Below are positions 12,712 to 25,769 of a stretch of 64,000 bases of DNA, one piece after another. Each line of letters opens with the position of its first letter. Within the stretch, counting starts at the first letter, position 1. Under the pieces are notes generated by a model. That model saw only the letters and a program-made list of their open reading frames with translations, was not told the origin of the DNA and made no database searches. Source of the stretch: Tetrahymena elliotti 4EA (Eukaryota > Ciliophora > Oligohymenophorea > Hymenostomatida > Tetrahymenidae); the NCBI GenBank assembly GCA_000231825.2, contig JH720296.1, positions 1,129,666 through 1,193,665 on the forward strand, given 5' to 3'. Position numbers and translations under genes: made by a program.

Positions 12712-13107
12712 ATGAATTAGCGAAGAAAAGTGAAAGAACAATTGTAGAATCTAAGAAATTTGAGTTTTTTTTCACCAAGATTAATTGGAGATGCATAATT
12801 ATTTGCAGAATAAATTGCCTAGCTAATCTTTAAATTTTTAAAGAAGAAATAACAAATTTAATCAGCCAGTATTGAGAAGATAGTAGAAGGTATCAATCAA
12901 TGCAAACAGCTAAACTTAATAGGTTTAATAATAAGGGAGAATTAAATATTAGTTTGTGAGTAGAAAAAATATGGAGAATGCTTGAATTTTAAACTATTAA
13001 TATTATTTTTAAATTACAATAAAATTGGTGAAATATAAGTAATAAAGCTATATAAGAATATTGGAAAATGCCAAAATCTAATATTTTTTAATATAAATAA
13101 TGCTTGA
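12712..13107 (+). CDS. short leucine-rich-repeat-like ORF, possible gene fragment
   Basis: An ATG-to-TGA frame of 131 codons using TAG/TAA as glutamine. The protein has repeated pieces like LRNLSFF..RLIGD, CKQLNLIGL, FLNYNKIGE and KCQNLIFFNINN, resembling the ribonuclease-inhibitor-type LRR proteins that are very abundant in Tetrahymena. Those proteins are normally several hundred residues with regular repeats; here only about three imperfect units remain. It could be a short real gene or a decaying fragment whose 5' part is lost, possibly in the nearby assembly gap. No kinase or other partner domain is visible. Confidence 0.4.
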
Positions 13108-13722
13108 AAGATAATTTTTTGTATTAGTGTATATAAACAAGATTTTCAAATAATAATCATCAATTAAAAATGAAACTAACAATTAATAAACAAAAAGCTT
13201 ATCATCTTTAAAATATATTAAAAATTAGTAATTTGATTATATCAAGCAACATCAAAGTAAGCCCATATTTGAATTTAATGAAATAATTTGTTTCTATTTT
13301 TCTTCTAATACATAGAAATAAAACAATAATAATTAATTGTTTTGGTACATTAAACTATTTTAATTAATAGTTTTCTTCTCAAATATTTATATGATAAAGA
13401 GATTTACCAACTATTATTCTGAGGCTTTTATGATAAAAATAATATCTTACTTTTTTTGATTTACATAATGCTTTTAAATAACTAAAATAATAGAAAAAAA
13501 ATATGTTATTTGATAAGAATAAGATATCTATAGGTATTCTAAGATCACAAAAACTTAGCCAATACGTACAGACATATATTAAGTAATTGAAACCATAATA
13601 GAACAAATAGATACAAGATAAATATTTCGAAGTTATTTATTTACTTTTCATATTATTATTTATTATTTTATATATTGTTAATTAGAAAATAATTATTTTT
13701 ATTCAAAAAAAGAACTATAAAA
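13108..13722. other. intergenic, no supported gene
   Basis: AT-rich; the frames seen on either strand are low-complexity and have no family resemblance. It lies between the LRR-like ORF and the 3' end of the RING gene. Confidence 0.4.
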
Positions 13723-14841
13723 TCAATTTCTTTCTTCATCTTCATAGTCTCCATCATCTTCAAATTCAGCTTCATCATCATCTTCATACTCTCCTTCTTC
13801 CTCGTCATCATCACCGTCCTCTTTAAATGAGTAATCTCCTACAACAAGTTAATTTGGGTCAACACCAGGAATAGGCTTAGTTCCTTCACCTGGTGCAAAA
13901 TTTTATCCATTATTTTTGATAGTAGCTTCCATAAGTTCTTAATTTAAAGCTTATTATTCATAAAAATTGTTTTTCTTATAAAAGTCATTTAAGAAGGCAT
14001 GCATATCTTCTACTTCATAAAGATCCATAACTTAACATTCGCTCTTAGCATGTAATAACTCACCGCAAACTCTGCAGCAAGTTTCTTTATGATACATACA
14101 TAAGAAATGCTTGATTCTATCGTAGTGATATTCACACCATTCTAAACCAGATTCTTCATCAATTCTGACAGGCATTTTTTAAGGTAAACCATCAGGTCCA
14201 ACATATTATTATTAATCATATTAGTATGGTTATTATTAGTAAGATTACTGTTTTTGCTTTCCAATCATTTAACTTGCTTCAAATTATTAGTATAAAACAG
14301 CTTATGCATCAATCTATCCCTATTAGTAAAAGAAAATTATGAGATTCAGCTTCGAATATTGACAAGAATTTGACATTTTGAATTAAATTGTTGAAAACAA
14401 AATTCCATGTTAATCTGAATTGAATTTTCAAAATTTTGAAGAGCTATTTAGAATGAATTAAATTTAAAAATAAATTACTTCTCCATTTTATTCACATTTT
14501 TTATTGTATTAATCTGCTAACTTATGAAAGATTGTGTGATTAACAGGAAGTCTTTCAATAGTTTCGATCTATTTAACTAATTTAAGACACATGGGACATC
14601 TAACTCTGCTATTTTTGTGGAAATTCTTTAAACATGAAGTGCAAAAAGTATGACCACAATGAATTAAAATTCTGGGAAGATGTGTTGTGAAATTGAAATC
14701 TTATTTGCATAAAACGCAGGTATCTGTATTAATAAGCTTTTTAGTGAATTCATTAATTTTATCAGAATAATCCTCAGCTTCCTTAGGTGCTTGGTTGAAA
14801 AAGTAATTGGTAGGGTTCTATATTCTTGTATTAACTTACAT
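13723..14841 (-). CDS. RING finger + B-box-like zinc protein
   Basis: Two exons (14841-14479 and 14319-13723; intron 14320-14478) encode 319 residues. Residues ~42-88 form a C3HC4 RING: CVLC, HCGHTFCTSC, CPMC. A Q/Y-rich linker follows (YQQQPYQYDQQQ), then at ~183-222 a second Cys/His cluster (WCEYHYDRIKHFLC, CCRVCGELLH) resembling a B-box. The C-terminus is strongly acidic (D/E runs after ~290). RING domains of this type bind an E2 enzyme, so the protein is probably a ubiquitin ligase with a TRIM-like RING/B-box order, but no clear coiled coil or substrate domain follows. The ATG chosen is the first in frame and gives the family-typical short lead before the RING. Confidence 0.85.
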
Positions 14842-16226
14842 GTTTATTTGTTTATTTACTTATTATGACCTATTTTTTTACCTATAATTGAATCCGCTTT
14901 AATCAACTATTTATTTTCTTTTATTTTTAAAATATTAATTATTTTTTAAGAGTTGTGAATCTTACCCTTTAACATTGAAATTTTTAATAGCAAGTAAAAA
15001 TTTGAATTTTTATTATATTTTAAATTGTCAAATTCTTCACATTAAAAAGAAAATCTAAATTAAATTAAAGAGTTTTTACAAACAAATCACCATTAGCTCA
15101 TTTATCAATCATTCAAGCAAATCCATATTAAGGTTATCAATTTTCTTTTGCTGTTCAATTTATAGTATATTTATTTCATTAAAAACTAAAAATATAAAAG
15201 TAGCTCTATTCAAATAACCTACAAATGCAATCTATTATCTGAAATATCAATTTTCATTTAAAAACAAACACCAAGAATACTTATTTAGTACTTTATATCA
15301 GTTATAAATTAATTCAAAAACAGAAATTTTTCTTTATTGGTTTAGATAGTGTGAACAAGTCTTCTTTCTTTCTTACAATTAATATCAAAGTTTTTAAAAA
15401 TTCATAAAAAAATTAAATTAAAAATAGTAAAATAAATAATCAAATGTGAAATATTAACATCTAGTGATCAACTAAAATTTTAAAAATAAACAATGAAATA
15501 TTTTTAGTGAATTTCTACTCTATTTTAATTTAAAAAATAAATTTATTAATATTGATTTATTAAATAAATAATTTAGCTATTTTTGTTTTTTAAGAAGAAT
15601 ATGCATTTTCATTTAAGATTTTATGTGACTTAAAAATTATTTCAAAAACTATTACTTTCTCTCATTAATTAACCCTTTTGTACAAGCTACCTGATTTTGA
15701 AAAGGAGAACAAATCCTAAAAAATTGATTATGTATTATTAAGATTGACTTTAAATATTCATTTCAGAAGTGATAAATTTTGAAAATAAGTCAAAAATAAT
15801 CTTGCTTTTATCTTTCTCTCAGAAAATTTTTGAACTTATGATATTTCATTAATTTTTAGTTACAAACAGATAATAACCAGATGAATTTATACTAAAAAAT
15901 TATCAGTCTTTCTTTTACTCAAGAATGGTAATGAGAAAAAAAATGAGAACAATACAAGTATAGCCAATGCAGCCTGTACGAAAGAGTTAAGTGTGAGAAT
16001 AAATACCAAGTTATTAAAAATCTTAACAAAAATAAAATTTAAAATAGAAAAATTGAAATATTTAATGTGAATTTTATGAAGATTTATTAGTGCAACAATA
16101 TAAATTAATTTTTTTTAAAATTGTAGTTATTTAATCTGAAATAAAACTAGGTGAATGGAGATATAAGATTGTACAATGAAGATAAACAATTAAATATTTA
16201 TTTTATTATTTTTTATTGATAAATTT
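14842..16226. other. intergenic, ~1.4 kb
   Basis: Contains the presumed promoter of the RING gene on the left and the 3' flank of the transporter gene on the right. No coding frame or structured RNA recognised. Confidence 0.45.
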
Positions 16227-17588
16227 TCATTCTGAATGAAGTTTGTCTGATAAGTTCTTGTTTTTAAGTTTAAAGGTAGATAATGCTACATTTGTTACCA
16301 TTTAAATTGCTGCTACTACCAAAAGGTAATATATTATATTTAGTTATTTAAATATTATAGAGAAGATCATACCTATGAAAGCACCGACACACTAGACCAA
16401 GTTCCAAATACCAAATATACGGACATCGTCTCCAAATTTAGTAGATATCAAATTACAGTTCATGCTTTAAGTAGTGCAATCTGTCATTCCCCATAAAGCA
16501 GCAACAAAAAAGCACAGCAAGTAATTTTTTTCATAGTGAGCTATAATACTTCCTATAATTGCAGCCTCAAATAGTAAATTTGTTGATATAGCTATACGTT
16601 TTTTATTTAATTTATCAGCAAGTGGTGTAAGAAAAGCTCCTCCAAAAAATTCAAAACACCCTAAAACTATATTCACAGTAAAAGTCTTTTTATTAACTTG
16701 CTCATCTGTAAGATCTGATGAAAGACTGTCTTATACTATTCTATAAAGGACACCAAATCCAAAAGACATAATTATACCACTTGAGAACATGTAGAATAAA
16801 AGAGGGCGTATATCAGGCTAACACATAATGTTAAACATAGATTTAAGCTACTGACTTAATGGTAAAGAGTAGAAATCTTATTAATCATTTTCAGATTAGA
16901 TTTATCTACTTTGCTGTTCACTTTCATTTTTATCTATAAGACTTTAAGTTCCAGCATTTATTGGGACTTAATCTGAATCTAAATCTTTCTGTTTTTGAGG
17001 AGGTTTTTAAATAAACAAGAAAAACAAGCTTGTAGCTGATGCAATCCCTGTCATTAAAAGGAAGTAACCAAACTAACCAAGAGGCTCTATGAAAAACATA
17101 GAGTAAACATTTCCCACAATATATGAACTTTGTAATAAAGCCCAAGCAATACCGAAATAAAGACTTTTATTTTCTTCATTTGTGTTTTCTGATGTGTACT
17201 CATTTTAGCAGATATACAATATAGATGATAAAAATCCACAAATAGCAGAACCAACAACAATAATAGAATAAATGATAGGCTTTCTGCAGTAAAAATAAGT
17301 GTATTCATCATCACAGCTGCAAACTAAAATACCCTCACTCAAGAAAAAAAGATAACCTAAAGAACTCAATACAAATATGTATCTATATTAAAACTTTTTA
17401 ACATAAGTTGGTGCGATTAAATTATTAATTCCTGAAGCTAAATAAATGACAAAGAGAGAGATATTTCCTAAATTCAAAAAACCACGCTCATCAAATACTT
17501 AAGATACTATACCCATACCACTATTAACAGCAGAACAATATATTAAAAGTACGCTGTTAAGATAAACGATATTTCCTAAAGCACCCAT
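16227..17588 (-). CDS. UNC93-like major facilitator superfamily membrane protein
   Basis: A single exon of 453 residues, ATG 17588 to TGA 16229-16227. It has about 10-12 hydrophobic segments in two blocks separated by a polar, Q/S/D/E-rich loop (~225-265), the usual MFS 6+6 layout. Early segments (LNSVLLIYCSAVNSGM, ISLFVIYLASGINNLIAP) and the motif PLADKLNKKR after a helix in the second half fit the UNC93-like branch and the MFS loop motif G/D-x-x-D-x-x-x-R-K. It probably sits in the plasma or an internal membrane; the substrate is unknown. The neighbours are transcriptionally independent. The intronless structure and well-matched length support the start. Confidence 0.82.
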
Positions 17589-19752
17589 TTGACCTAAATT
17601 AAACACTTGAATAAAAGAATTAAATAAATTGATTAATTTAAATACAAAGTAGAAATTTAATGTTGTTGTTTTTTTTAGAATTTAAGAATTTCTGAATGAC
17701 TTAAGATCTGTGAGCTTTTATTTTTTATTCTAAACAAGACAATTTCTCTTTCATTTTTAAAATATTTTAAAAGATCTTTGCTATTAATTTCAAACAAGAT
17801 AATTTGATGGAAAATTACATGCTAATAAATTTCAAGATAAAGCAAAATTTTAATATAAGCAAAACAAAATCATCACTTACACTTAATCAAAGATTTGTAT
17901 TTAAATTCATTAATTTTTTACCATTGAGCAATACTCATGATCAGCTAACTATTACCTTTTTTCTCTCCACTAGATCTAATAATTAGAAATACAAGTAAAG
18001 GATGTGAAGACTCACAAAACTTTTTAACCACAGAAACAAAAATAAAGTAGTTTTTGGCAACATATTTAATTAAAAATATGTTAAAATAATAATGATGTAA
18101 ATATAGATTTATCAAAAAGATAAAAATAGAATATTTGAATTATTAATCATCTAATAAAGTTAGAAAAAAGTTAAATTTATAAGTAATAATAGATTATCTA
18201 AAATGTTAAATCACTATTACCATTTTAGTTACTTTAAATAAAAACAGAAAAATCCCACATTTATCTAAGCATTTAATTATTTTCTTTTATTGAATATTAA
18301 TTTTTTCATTTTAGAAAATTCATTTATTTTTCTTTTTATACTGTATGTATTTCCTTTACTAGTTATTTATTATCATTTACACACGCAAAAATCTAAAGAA
18401 AACATCTAAATTACATTATCTTTTTAATATTTTTCTTTAATGCTTCTTTATTTATTTAATTTTATGTATAAAAATTCTTTTTTAGCACTTTTATAAAATA
18501 TGAAGCTCTGTAAAATTTTAGAAGCATGAATCCATAAATGACTAGATAGATGAGCACTAAACATCAATATTTATAATTTATTTTAAGTGATACAAAAAAT
18601 TATTAAAGAAATATTTATCAGTTAAGAATCTTTACTTTAAGGACAAACCTTTAATTTGTTTTGATAATAAATTAAAGGAGAAGAAACAGAAACTGAAGAA
18701 ATTAAAATAAAGTGGGATAATTTACATATGATTTGACTGACTGATTATATGAAAATCATAGCTTTTTGTAAATAATTGATTATGAGAATATAACATCTGA
18801 CAAAAATTAATAAAACAATCAGTACTTTTGAATCTAATTTCCTAAATTATTCTATTTGACTTGAAAAGAAATTATCTTTAAGATTTTGATGTTTCTAGCT
18901 TGTAATTAAATTATGCTTTTTTAAGATGTAATAAAGAAAGAAACAAAAGTAAATTATTTTTAACGATTCCAATCAATGTAATTTTTAAAGGATAAAAATA
19001 ATATTTTGCTAAAAGAAGAACAATTATTCTATCTTAAATTTGGAAATACATTATAATTCAAAATAAAATAAAATTAACTAAACTCTAAAATTAATCTTCT
19101 AGAACTACTTTAATGCTAATATGACTACTTTACAGTTTTTATTTATCTCATACCCCGTAAAAATCATTTTGAGTTTATAAATACGTAGTTATCTCAGGGC
19201 ATGTTATGAAACTGTTTTCATTTGTTACTGAATCAAAATTTTAGGGTATGTCTAATCATTCAACCAAACCTTCTCAAAGAACGTAAAAAAAATTTATTTG
19301 ACTATCACTTTCAAAAGAAAACAATAAGATAAAATATTAAGTAAAATAAGAGGTTTATGTAAGCTCATAAATATTGCACTGACTTAGTCTAATCCTCTAT
19401 TGCTTTGAATGTAATTTTTTAATTTAAACATTTTTCTCAGATTATTAGAAAGTAATCTCAATAACAAAAATATATTTTTTTCAGTGGTTTATTAAACAGC
19501 TGAGTCTTTTAAAAAATACATAAATCATTAGATTTCAGAAACAATAATTAAGAAAAAATAAATTAAAGCACTATCTTAAATACATAATATCCTTGCTTGA
19601 TTAAAATAGTCAAGATAATTTATAAAAAAATAATTATAAATCTATCTAACATTAAAAAAGAGACAAAAAACAAAACATTCTATATTCAAAAACAAACAGA
19701 CGCCATAATATTTATTATATACAACAATCTTTATAAGCAAATCCATACTTGA
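17589..19752. other. divergent intergenic region, ~2.2 kb
   Basis: Lies between two divergent gene starts, so it should hold both promoters. No frame on either strand carries recognisable domain content. The stretch ~19100-19300 is less AT-rich than its surroundings but shows no gene. Confidence 0.45.
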
Positions 19753-22700
19753 ATGAACACACAGATATTTAGTTCTGCATAAACTATTCTTAGAGGTTTA
19801 AAAAACCTTCATATTACTACAGAGAGTGAGTAAAAAATTTTTTCTGATTTACTGCTTCGCTTAGATCAGTTCAAAGATATATATCTGCTTCGCAAGTATA
19901 ATACTCTGATATTCCGCTTGATCGATTAATTATAGATTCAAGAGTACAAACCATAACAATTCATTTATCAAGATGGATAACATAATGGTATCAAGTATTT
20001 CCTCATTGGAGGAGAAGTAGTGTATACTAGATAAAACGAATAGCTAAACAAAGTTACTTCTAAGTAAATTCTATATTAAAAGCTAGAAGAAAAATCTTAG
20101 CTGAATGCTTCTGAAAACAAAAAGAGGGCATTCCAATTAATTCAAGAAATGAAAATAAACAAAACAAAACCAATTCGTGAAATAAACCTTGGTGAATTAT
20201 TTGGGTCAAGAGAAGATTATAATAATCACCTTGTATTTAAAGCAAGAAGATTGGAGCAAGAATATCAGAAATTGAAAGGTATTTGTCAAATTCTAATTAA
20301 ATTGAAATTATCTATTAAATTTATATTTACTCTTGTTATAATAAGTTCCCAAAAGCTATTTAAATTTTTAGAGAGTTTTTTATCTGTTTCTTAGAAATTT
20401 TTAGCAGATAAATTAGCTTACAATCAATTTTATTTATAAAATGATTTGAAATAAAAAGAAAGAAGTCTACAATTATCTTTAATTTACATAATAATTGTTA
20501 TTTAAATTCAAGAAGATTACAAAATAAAATAAAGAGAAAAATGATCTAAAATAAATTCATAATATTCAACTCATTATTTAAATAAAAATTTCTATCTAAA
20601 TAAAATATCCCCCCTTTTTTGAGAAATCCTTTAATTATTAGAATCATAAGAAACTAATCATATTATTTTTTTCTTTTATTATAAAAATATTCTCCCAATT
20701 TAATCATTGACTATAATTTTTTGCTCCCTAACATAAACTATCTTAATTATTTTTATTAGAAGAAATTTAAAATATTTTTTAGTGCTATTTAATTACAAGA
20801 GACCTAGTAATAACTTAATTTTATTTTTTTTGAATAATGGAAAAATAAATTTTAAAATCAAATTGTTCAACAATATTTTTAATAAAAATTATCCTCTTTT
20901 AATAGCTAAATTAAGTTTTTTTATTCATTTTAATAAAAAGCTCCCAAATTCATTTTAAATTTGTTCAAATGATTACATTAAAACTTTTTAAATCAATGAA
21001 TAGAGTTTTAATTTTGATAGAGAAACAAAATTTTATTTTTATTTAAACAAAGAGAAACTAAATGTTATTGTTTTAGCAAAAAAAAATTTAGAATTGTTCA
21101 TTTTTTACAAATAAATTATAATGAAAGTGAAATATTTAAATTTACTAGAATTTAAAATACTTTTAATTTAAAAAAAATTCATTTTTCTTTTTATTTTAAC
21201 AATTTTTATTTAAAATTAGAATCTTTAGACTTTAATTAGACATTAAGCGTTCAAGCTTTATCAGATTGTATTGTAGTGTCTATCTAATAAGAAAATTATG
21301 ATTAAATATTTAAACCTTATACTTAAAAGATAGAGATTCTTTTAAACGCACTAGTTCAAAGTCTTATGAATATTAAAATAAATGACAAGGAATGTTATGA
21401 AAATGAGTATTTTGCACACTACTATGATGAAAATGTATATTAGCAAAGAGAAATTCTTATTCAACAAGGAATGCCTACTGATTACCTATATTATGTTAAA
21501 TCAGGATAAGTACAAATATAAAAGAGTATTACAGAACTTTATCGCTACGGTTCAGGCTAATATATCTTATGCAAGAATTTTTTGAACTCAAAATCTTATG
21601 AACACAATGTTTAAATTATAGATCCAGAAACAATTGTAACTAGAGTATAACGTTATTTTTTGTATATTTTGCTTAATCTTAAATAGCTAAGTAATAAACC
21701 TATTTCTAGCATTCAAAAGTAAACTATAGTTTCTCTTTATCAAAGCTGCTGTAATTTAAGTACTAAGTAATCTCTTCCTTCTCCATTAACTTAGACTACT
21801 CTTTGTTCAAATTCTTAGATTAGTTAGTTTAGATAATCACATACTATTCTTGACTGCTCATCTATCCTTTCATCTTATCATTCTTAAAAGGAGATAGCTA
21901 TACCTGTTTAAGCATAACAAAATAATTTCTTTTCTAACACATAAAATACAACACCTAGTTCTAATTTATCAAAACATACAAACCTTTGTAACTCCATAAT
22001 TCTATCTAAAAAAACTTCATAGAACAACAATATTAGCAGCAATACTTTCAATGGTTCTTTTGGATTACTTCATTCATAAAATTTAAATCATACTTAATAA
22101 AATGAACATTAAGATAAAATTGCCTAAACTCCTCGTCATCTATCTTCAAATAAAAGAAGAATAATAATTCCAACAAAAAGTAAAATTTTCTAGAATTTTT
22201 AGAGATCCATCAGTGCTAATCTAAGAAAACGTTAAGAGAATAAACTCACACAAGAATCAATAGAATAAAACAAGGAAATATTAGAGGAATAAGATAGCAC
22301 TAAGCGTTTCAGCTTAGAAAATGAATAAGTAGAAGTTGCAGTTATTAAACAGCCTTTGAATATTACAACATCTTCAATAGTAAAGTAACCAAAATTAAAT
22401 GGACTAAAAAGAACATTTACTGTCAGTTTCTTGGATAATGATAATGACGATGAAGACAATAAAATTAACACAAGTACTCTCTATCATAGTGAAAAAATTG
22501 GTAACTCTTAAAGCTCAGGTTAAAGTCAAGCCTAAAGTTAACGTAGCTCAGTTACCCACAAAGAAGATTCTTAAGGATCAACAAGAAACTCTTCAAAAAA
22601 ATCAACTGCTATTTAAATTAAACCAAAAATTTTAAATGCCTTTGACATTTTTTCTGATGCTATAAATAACACAAATGTACCTTCTCTTACATAATCAGCT

Positions 22701-23123
22701 AACCTAAATGATCACCCAAATATTATTCACCACTCAAAGTTTAATATTTTCAATAGCTAACATAAACTAACTAAAAATGCTTCAACCCCTAAACTCAGCT
22801 ATCTTAGAATATCAACAGAGTAAGCAAATTAGCCAAATATAAGCAAAACTCCTTTATCTTCAAGAATTTTATCACCCCCAAATCTAAAATCATCTCATTT
22901 TTTCACAAACAAGAATGTTAAAAACAAAAGTTTTTACAACAACAGTAATAACAATAACTTCAATATCTATAGCAACACACCAAACAGTAGCAATAATAAC
23001 TCCAATAATACATTCCCAAATAAAAATCTTACCAATGTAAAGTCTCTACCAATTAAGAAAAGCAATTTTGTTTAGTACATATTTGACAATTCTCAAAATA
23101 ATAACCCTCACTTCAAATTATGA
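19753..23123 (+). CDS. tandem cyclic-nucleotide-binding-domain protein
   Basis: Two exons (19753-20278, 21229-23123) encode 806 residues; the intron 20279-21228 is 950 bp. The start is firm: an in-frame TGA directly precedes the ATG. Residues ~57-200 form a cNMP-binding beta-roll: YKPQQFIYQDGQ, IKYFLIGGEVVY, INLGELFG, then after a charged insert SVQALSDCIVV. A second, shorter domain at ~230-300 has REILIQQGMPTDYLYYVKSG and YRYGSGQYI. In the first domain the Arg-Ala pair of the phosphate-binding cassette is not evident (TLSVQA), so cyclic-nucleotide binding may be weak or lost. The C-terminal ~480 residues are low-complexity S/N/Q/T-rich without a kinase or channel domain, so this is a stand-alone regulator-like protein rather than PKG or an ion channel. 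Confidence 0.85.
20279..21228 (+). other. unusually long intron (950 bp)
   Basis: The donor ggtatttg and acceptor ctttag join phase-1 exons and restore the cyclic-nucleotide-binding fold on both sides. The sequence is extremely AT-rich with no gene inside. Confidence 0.75.
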
Positions 23124-23705
23124 ATTGGTAACAATTTTTCAAAATGAACAATCATTTAAAAGATTTCTTTTACAATGATAAACAAAAAAAATTACAATAT
23201 AAATCATTATACTATTTTACACTTAAAATTCATTTTACATTTAAAATATATTTAAAATATTTTTATTTTTTATGTATGTCAGTATTCATTTAAAATTATT
23301 CCAATTTTTTACAAATTAAATACCCTCTTCTAACATTAAAATATGAAAAAATATTAAAATTTTTGATTAATATTTGATAAATAATGAAAGCAGGAAATGA
23401 AAAATATATTAAAACATTATTATTATTATAAAGTATGATACTATTTTAATTTTTTTATCAAGGTATTTATTCATATTTCAATCTTTTTTAGATTTTTATC
23501 AGCAGAAAGGAATAAACTTTGTAACTAAATAAAATTTTTTGTTTTGAAATCATAAACTAATAAGCTTAGAACAATTCATATTTTAGGTAAATGAAATTTG
23601 TTAATAAATGATATCTAAATTGATCTCAATCTTCTATGTTTGATCTTAAAAGTAATATGAGTATTATTTGAAAATTAGTGAAGCATAGATTTTAGGAAAA
23701 ATACA

Positions 23706-24301
23706 AATATTTGAAAATCTGAAGAATATCATGAATTATTTATTAAATAGGTATTTAGAATTCTTATTATTATATAAAAGGATTAAATTATATTTTCTCA
23801 AAAGCTTATTTCTAACAAGTAAGTTGAAATAATTTATTAAAATGGTTGACTTATTTATTTCTATTTTAACTATTTATCTCTAAAAAATTACTAATAATTA
23901 TCACCTTTCAATCATCTGTTGAAAATATCTTCCTCAAACAAATTAAATTAAAACATTTTTGTTTATAATTATCCAAGTTTTGAAAAGTTAAGCTAAAAAA
24001 AACAATATTTGAAAATCTGACGAATATCATGAATTATTTATTATATAGGTATATTGAATTCTTATTACTATATAAAAGGATTAAATTATTTTTTCTCAAA
24101 AACTTATTTCTAGCAAGTAAGTTGAAATAATTTGTTAAAATGGTTGACTTATTTTAGTCAAAATATTCTATTTTAACTATTTATTTCTAAAAAGTTACTA
24201 ATAATTATCACCTTTCGATCATTTGTTGAAAGTATCTTTCTCAAAAAAATTAAATTATAACATTTTTTTAATAATTATCCAAGTTTTGAAAAATTAAGTT
24301 A
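23706..24301. repeat. ~298-bp tandem direct repeat, two copies
   Basis: Copy 1 starts aatatttgaaaatctgaag near 23706 and copy 2 starts aatatttgaaaatctgacg near 24004. Landmarks repeat in the same order: atcatgaattatttatta, tatataaaaggattaaatta, aagttgaaataattt, aaaatggttgacttattt, taataattatcacctttc and taattatccaagttttgaaa. The copies differ by scattered substitutions and small indels. No coding frame runs through. Confidence 0.9.
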
Positions 24302-25707
24302 AAAGCTTTAATCATAGATTCTCAAATATTTATTTATGTATTTTTGAATCAGAATTTTATTTACTAAATAAAAAAATGACAATATCATTTTATGAGCTAT
24401 TAATTAAATTTAAAAAGTAAAATAATAGGATGTTTACAAAAAAATTGAGAAAGGTTGACAATAAATTAGAAAAATATTTATACATTGACTATTTTTTTAT
24501 TAAATATTTGTTAATAATAGATTACTTACTTACTAATAGAATTATGATAGATAACTAATTAGTTATTTATATTTTAATGGTCTTATTTTATTCTAAAAAT
24601 AGTAGAAAATAAATTAACATAATGTTTTTTTTAATTTTATTCGAATTTCAATTAAAATAGAAATTAATGTTGAATAGTAATATTCTTAGATATTTTTGAG
24701 ATAGACATAATAGATTATTAAAAGTGAAAATTTTATTTAACTAAATTTTGTAACTGGCTGAGTAAATGTTGAAATAGATAACATTCGAAAGTAAGAATGA
24801 CTGTACTACGCTTTAGCAAAATATCTATTTTAAGCTTTTTAAACTTTTGTCTTTAACCATAGATATAAGAGAAAATAATTCATAATACTTAAATGAGAAA
24901 TTAATAAAAGTTTATTTATAATACAAAGTGGTTTAACATTTTTCATAGAAATTTGTATCAACAGAAGAAAGAATTAGTAATATCTTTTCAAAAAAGAATT
25001 GTTATAATTAGCTCAGATGTAATAATTCTTCTTTTTAATAATAAATTCTTCCAAATTTGGTGGTATTTTAATACCTCAAATTAAAAAAAATAAAATCATC
25101 AAAAAAAACAAAAAATCTTTGTGGTAGAGATCATGTAGTTATGGTTGAATAATTGAAAATAGACATATATAAAGAGAATAATTTTAAAGCTAAGATAAAT
25201 TTAATTTAAGCTAAGTCGATTGAGAATCAGAAAAATTAATTTTGAAATCAATACTGACCAGACTTTTTTTTTTTTGATTCAATGTGTCTATTATATTTTC
25301 AGATGCTCTAAAAAATTTTGGTTGTCTATATTAATAAAATTTGTGAGAAGCAACCAATTTTTCAATGAAAACTTATTTTTTAGAAAATTTCATTTATTTT
25401 TCTATTATCTATTTTACAAAACACAGCGAATATTTTGTCATTTTTCCAATATAAAATTTTAAATTCTATCTATTTTAGTCTATTAATTTCTTATTTATAA
25501 CTTTAAAATATATCTTTTCTTATTTTCTACACGCGTCTGCTTTAAAATTAATGCGAGTATTTTTCAAAGAGACTCTTCTGTTTGGCTAATTCTATCAAAT
25601 TTCACTTTAAGCAATTTATATAGGCGTCTAATTAAATTAAAATATATTTATCAATCGCACCCTTCTCTTCTTTTTCAATTAATGCAATCTAATAGAACAG
25701 GGTGAAT

Positions 25708-25769
25708 CTAACTCAAAAGTTATGATTCATGAATTGATTAATTCCTTGGTTCGTTGACTTTTGGGTTAG
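25708..25769. repeat. inverted repeat / potential RNA hairpin
   Basis: Arms ctaactcaaaagt (25708-25720) and acttttgggttag (25757-25769) pair over 13 positions with one G-U, around a 36-base loop. It stands out in otherwise unstructured AT-rich DNA. No known RNA family is recognised. Confidence 0.45.

Noticed and set aside
13379..13606. 75-residue minus-strand frame
   Set aside because: Y/F/I/L-rich composition typical of antisense AT-rich DNA, no canonical ATG and no family resemblance.
21382..21585. 67-residue + strand frame starting at ATG 21382
   Set aside because: Shifted frame over the second cyclic-nucleotide-binding domain, which reads correctly in the adjacent frame.
25009..25045. 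tRNA-like sequence (agctcagatg between aagaatt and aattctt)
   Set aside because: No T-arm consensus ggttcgaa and no acceptor/anticodon arms; not a tRNA.
25220..25462. 80-residue + strand frame
   Set aside because: F/L/I/K/N-only low-complexity content without splice or domain support.
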